A DNA stretch of 64,000 bases from Varanus komodoensis (Eukaryota > Chordata > Lepidosauria > Squamata > Varanidae), in NCBI RefSeq assembly GCF_004798865.1, contig NW_025336480.1, positions 23,219,611 through 23,283,610 on the forward strand. The letters run 5' to 3'. Under the pieces are notes generated by a model. That model searched no databases and was not told the DNA's origin. It saw nothing but the letters and a program-made list of their open reading frames with translations. Of the stretch, positions 60,414-64,000 are shown one piece after another (position 1 is the first letter of the stretch; the number at the start of each line of letters is the position of its first letter). The position numbers were made by a program, and so were the translations under genes.

Positions 60414-63109
60414 TTAAATGATTCTGTAGTGTATCTCCCCATAGTAAAATATGTATATGCTCTCCATATATGGAGCTTTTATGAATCTGCTTACAGAAAA
60501 TGTGTAATTTCACGTTTCAGATGATAAAAAAGAACCATAAACATTCAGACTTTCTGCAGTGCAGAAAATCACCTGTAGCATGGTGAAGATAAAGAAGGAA
60601 GTGTACAGTTTAAGTTTTTATCCTGAGAGAAGAGCTTTCTGAATTTTGTACACTTACAGTTAATGGGATTCAGGTAGAATAAATTTGGATATTATATCTG
60701 GTGCAATCCTAGAGTCTCCGATCTTCCCCCTGAAGTTTCCAGAGTTCAAATAAGCTAAGCAATGTTGGCACACCTGTCGTATGGAGTCTTATAAAAACAT
60801 TTGTAGATTTGTCATAAAAAACTGACTGATTTAGAAGTGTCTAAAATCCACAGAAATATAGTATACACCCCATAAGTATATGTAGGTGTATTGAGGAATA
60901 CACTAATCAAGTGTATTGAGGAAGTTTAAACCCCTATCATATTCTTCTGCCAAAAAGGTATTTGACAGATAGGAATGGTCTTAAAGCATACATAATAGTA
61001 GGGGCATTTGGTTTGCATTCTGAATATTCAGAAGTGGATAAACTTTCCCATTAGGTATCAACACTGCATTTTCTGAAAAGATTGATGTTTCTAGCAGTAC
61101 TAGGCAAAGGCATCCATTACATTACTGTTTCCAGTTTTATTCAGGGAAAGAAAAAAAGGTGAGAGTGGGAAAAATGCATGTACATATAACAAAAAAAGGG
61201 CAGATGGGCAATCAAATCATTAAACTTTATTATTATGTTGATATGCTTAAAACATGATCCAGTGCTGCTTGCATAACAGTGAGAACTAATGCAAGAGCAA
61301 TAGGAACCTAGCAGATCCTGAAGCAATCAGAAATGAGTGGGAATTTCCATTATCAGAAGCATGCAGATCTGGTGGAATGGAGCTGTTTTGAGCATTTCCA
61401 TGCTAAAATTTAGAATTTCAGCTTTTTTTTCCAGAGATACGTTTAGAACAGCAAGTTTCACATTGCACAACTAATGGGTCACATGAGCATAACAAATTAA
61501 TTTAATTCTAATTAAAGAATGAAAGAAAACCATTGTAGAAACAAATTAATTTTTAAAAAGAACATCTATAAACTGCAATCAGACAAATAAAAGCTTAAAT
61601 TCCATTTAAGGGTTTATGTGGTTTTATCAGGCAAAGAGTATATTTACATATTCTTATATCACCAGTAAATTGCTAGAAATTTGGAAAAGGTCTAAAGTGA
61701 GCATAGATTTTGCATTAATTGCTGAAGCTTTTGTGTAATACTGAAGGTATTAAACTAGATGGATACAGGAAAAACTAATAAACGATACAGGATAGACTGG
61801 TCAAATCATGTTGCATATACCATAAATTATCTTTAGAATAAATCTGAATATTCATGGGTAAGTAGCCAACTATTTATCAATATTAATGATGAGTCATATA
61901 TAAAAGCAAAACTGCAACATATTCAGGACAAAACTGATTTTGAAAAATTGCATTTTCAATCAAGAAAAATTGATTCATCTGATTTATAGGGGTGAGGGAG
62001 GGCAGAATCCTTTGGAAACAGAAATCTTGCTAACTGAAATTAGGATACAAAAAGATGGACGCCAGATACTGTAAAGTCTTTATTTTCAAGGATTTTTGTA
62101 ATTTTGTCATTACAAGATTTTAGTGACATGTTTTCCCTTGTAAAAATTTCAAACTATATCAGACAATTTTGCTTAAATCTGGTGTTGTTATATAAAAATA
62201 GTTATTTCTCTTGTTGTGGATGTGTTCTGGAAACACAACACTTTGGGAAATTATTCTAAGCATTATATTGGATATATTTCAACTCTCTTTATTTTTCTTA
62301 ACTATATGTTGTAAACAGGAGTATACTTACAGAGATGTATACATAGTTACTATATTTTCTTTCAGTGACCATAAAAACATATGCAAGCCCTTGGAAAATA
62401 TATGTTCTGGAATGAGATTAAATTAGGGTTAAAAGCTTAAATGCTTATCAGAGTACAGATAATGACTTTCAGAAATCTCTTACTGAATGATAAGTATGTT
62501 AAGCGATAATGTGTTGCATTTTTTTCAGGAAATTATTTACCTATGCATTGTATTTTGGTAATAAAATTTGATATTTATAACGTCATGAAATCGGGGAAAA
62601 TCCTATTAGGAATATTGTGTCGGGAGAGCAAGAATAGCCCTATTCTCACTCCAACATTTTCTTGATTAATCCCCTATTCAATCTACTCTTTCCCTCATAA
62701 TGGGAAATGTACAGTAATAATTGAGGTCCCAGTATGATCTATGGCTGGGACCCAATTGTGGGATATCCTAGTTTGGGCTTTATTCATCAAAGTTAATAAC
62801 AGTATCCAATTCCTTCAAGGCATTTGTACCAGCCCATTTCTTGTTTCCTTCACATAGTTTAGCCTTACCCTATGCCACAAACTGCATTTTAAATGTCCCT
62901 CACTTTCAGAAGTCCATAGTCTCATCGAACTAGCTGCACAGTACTTTGGGTATTGGCTTCTTTAGAGTTTGCAGCCGTTTCACATATTAAACATGTTTAT
63001 TAATTCAATTATTTCCTGATTTTGTAGAGATGTTTTCCTTCCTTTAAACGTTTCTGTAAAGAAAGCAATCTATTCACTGTTGTGATCCTGGCTTCCTTTT
63101 CCTTCTCAG

Positions 63110-63268
63110 AAATACCTCAGAAATTTCTTTGGTGCAATGCTGAACTCACCATCATCCCCACTACATGCCAATAAAGAGGACCTGACCCTGTCAAAACATG
63201 CAATTTGTGAATTCTCAGCATTCTTCAAGAAAGGTGTATTTGACTATAGCAGCTATGGCACTGGTTAA
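63110..63268 (+). CDS. KIF16B: KIF16B last coding exon, C-terminal PX helix and stop
   Basis: A 159-base coding stretch: 52 codons and TAA at 63266-63268, after acceptor ccttttccttctcag, phase 0. It reads KYLRNFFGAMLNS, then SPLHANKEDLTLSKHAI, and ends FFKKGVFDYSSYGTG. The first helix completes the PX fold. The tail CEFSAFFKKGVFDYSS is nearly identical to the human C-terminus (from memory), which fixes the stop. Across the nine exons the window encodes about 720 contiguous residues of the PX isoform. Confidence 0.96.
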   Translation, partial: KYLRNFFGAMLNSPSSPLHANKEDLTLSKHAICEFSAFFKKGVFDYSSYGTG

Positions 63269-64000
63269 CTGCTGGAGACTTCACTACTTATTTGAAGAAA
63301 GTCTGTCTTCCTTTCTGCTCCGTACTCTGTAAAAAGTACAATGGATTGTTTTGCATCAGCGGAAAATTTCCACCTGAAATCCAAGCTGCTACAAGTCTTC
63401 TTCTGTCTAGAACCCAGTTCATTTTCTGGCATAGAATGTGGAAAGAGTTTGCTGCGCTATGCTGGTTTGAGATGATACAAATTTCTTATGCTGCTTGGCT
63501 CACCCAACAGTTGGAATTCTTTCCTGCACACATTCTTTGACAAATTGTTACAGCCTTCCATTACTGTTTCCAAGTACCTTGATCATCCTGTAAACAAGCA
63601 GATAAGCTTATTCTCAAGTAGCTTCCTCTTTTTATTCCATTCTTTAAATATTGGATTCATGCACTACGAATTGCACTTTTATCTCTTTGATAATGACATT
63701 TTCATATTTTGCATACTGCCTTAAATTTGAATGTTTACAAAATATATACTGCAGAGGACTTAAAGATCTTCCACAACTGATACCCTGTTGTAAAGAATCT
63801 TTTGCAATCTATTTAAAGGAAGCAACAGCTATTGAAAAATGTGAAATCAGTTTTTTTTTTCACATTTTCTAATTACATGGTTTGTGACTGTATATGATGT
63901 ATCATACAGTGCTCATGGCTATGCATAAAAGGCATTCAGTATCGAATCTTATTTTTTTCACTTTATTCCAGAAAGGTGTAAAACTTATCTCATTAACTGA
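63269..64000 (+). other. KIF16B: 3'UTR of the PX isoform of KIF16B, continuing past the window
   Basis: AT-rich sequence after the TAA at 63266-63268, without a convincing coding frame or repeat. I saw no canonical AATAAA between the stop and the window end (the ccaataaagag at about 63170 lies inside the coding exon), so the cleavage site is probably beyond 64000. The short open frames here are not supported as genes. Confidence 0.6.

Larger units (their letters stand above)
44933..63109 (+). other. KIF16B: 18.2 kb intron before the last KIF16B coding exon
   Basis: AT-rich intron with a dispersed-repeat end (about 46325-46440), tetranucleotide and dinucleotide repeats, a SINE (55221-55464), an old repeat block (56300-57420), GC-richer blocks at 57480-57860 and 58370-59140 that I cannot classify, and a LINE tail (60340-60413). 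The stretches 46450-49080, 49130-52320, 52350-55215 and 60420-63100 show no gene or clear repeat. Short open frames throughout look like chance. Confidence 0.65.

Overview
This window is vertebrate nuclear DNA, most likely from a lizard or other squamate reptile. The gene is split into short exons with canonical GT/AG junctions and introns of up to 22.7 kb. The introns hold a typically squamate repeat mix: 5'-truncated L1 LINEs, CR1/L2-type LINE pieces, a tRNA-derived SINE, and a DIRS-type tyrosine-recombinase retroelement. The species call is inference from that repeat mix and from protein similarity recalled from memory; no database search was run.

One host gene is recognisable, on the plus strand: the 3' half of KIF16B (SNX23), the endosomal kinesin-3 with a C-terminal PX domain. 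Nine coding exons read in consistent phase: 813-866, 2012-3358, 8516-8665, 9648-9753, 11720-11770, 20515-20637, 22030-22119, 44849-44932 and 63110-63268. Together they encode the last 720 or so residues: a long coiled coil, a linker, and the PI3P-binding PX domain. The motor and FHA parts lie upstream of the window. After the exon ending at 11770 there is a second possible ending. A 684-codon open terminal exon (12588-14642) joins in the same phase, would replace the PX domain, and has its own AATAAA at 15017. Its C-terminal half looks like two PH-like modules, and I think it resembles the C-termini of Nischarin and STK11IP. This is the most interesting item in the window.

Layout: 1-12000 coiled-coil and linker exons, with a 5'-truncated L1 (5433-6317) in the 5.2 kb intron; 12588-15030 alternative terminal exon and its 3'UTR; 16271-16499 SINE; 17263-17750 possible solo LTR; 20515-22119 first two PX exons; 22120-44848 a repeat-rich 22.7 kb intron holding two CR1/L2 LINE ends, a SINE with a 100-N assembly gap, a MITE-like inverted repeat, a larger 5'-truncated L1, an L1 scrap and a fossil DIRS element (about 33605-38812); 44849-44932 third PX exon; 44933-63109 an 18.2 kb intron with another SINE, an old dispersed repeat and microsatellites; 63110-64000 last PX exon and 3'UTR. 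No RNA gene, CRISPR array or second host gene could be supported.
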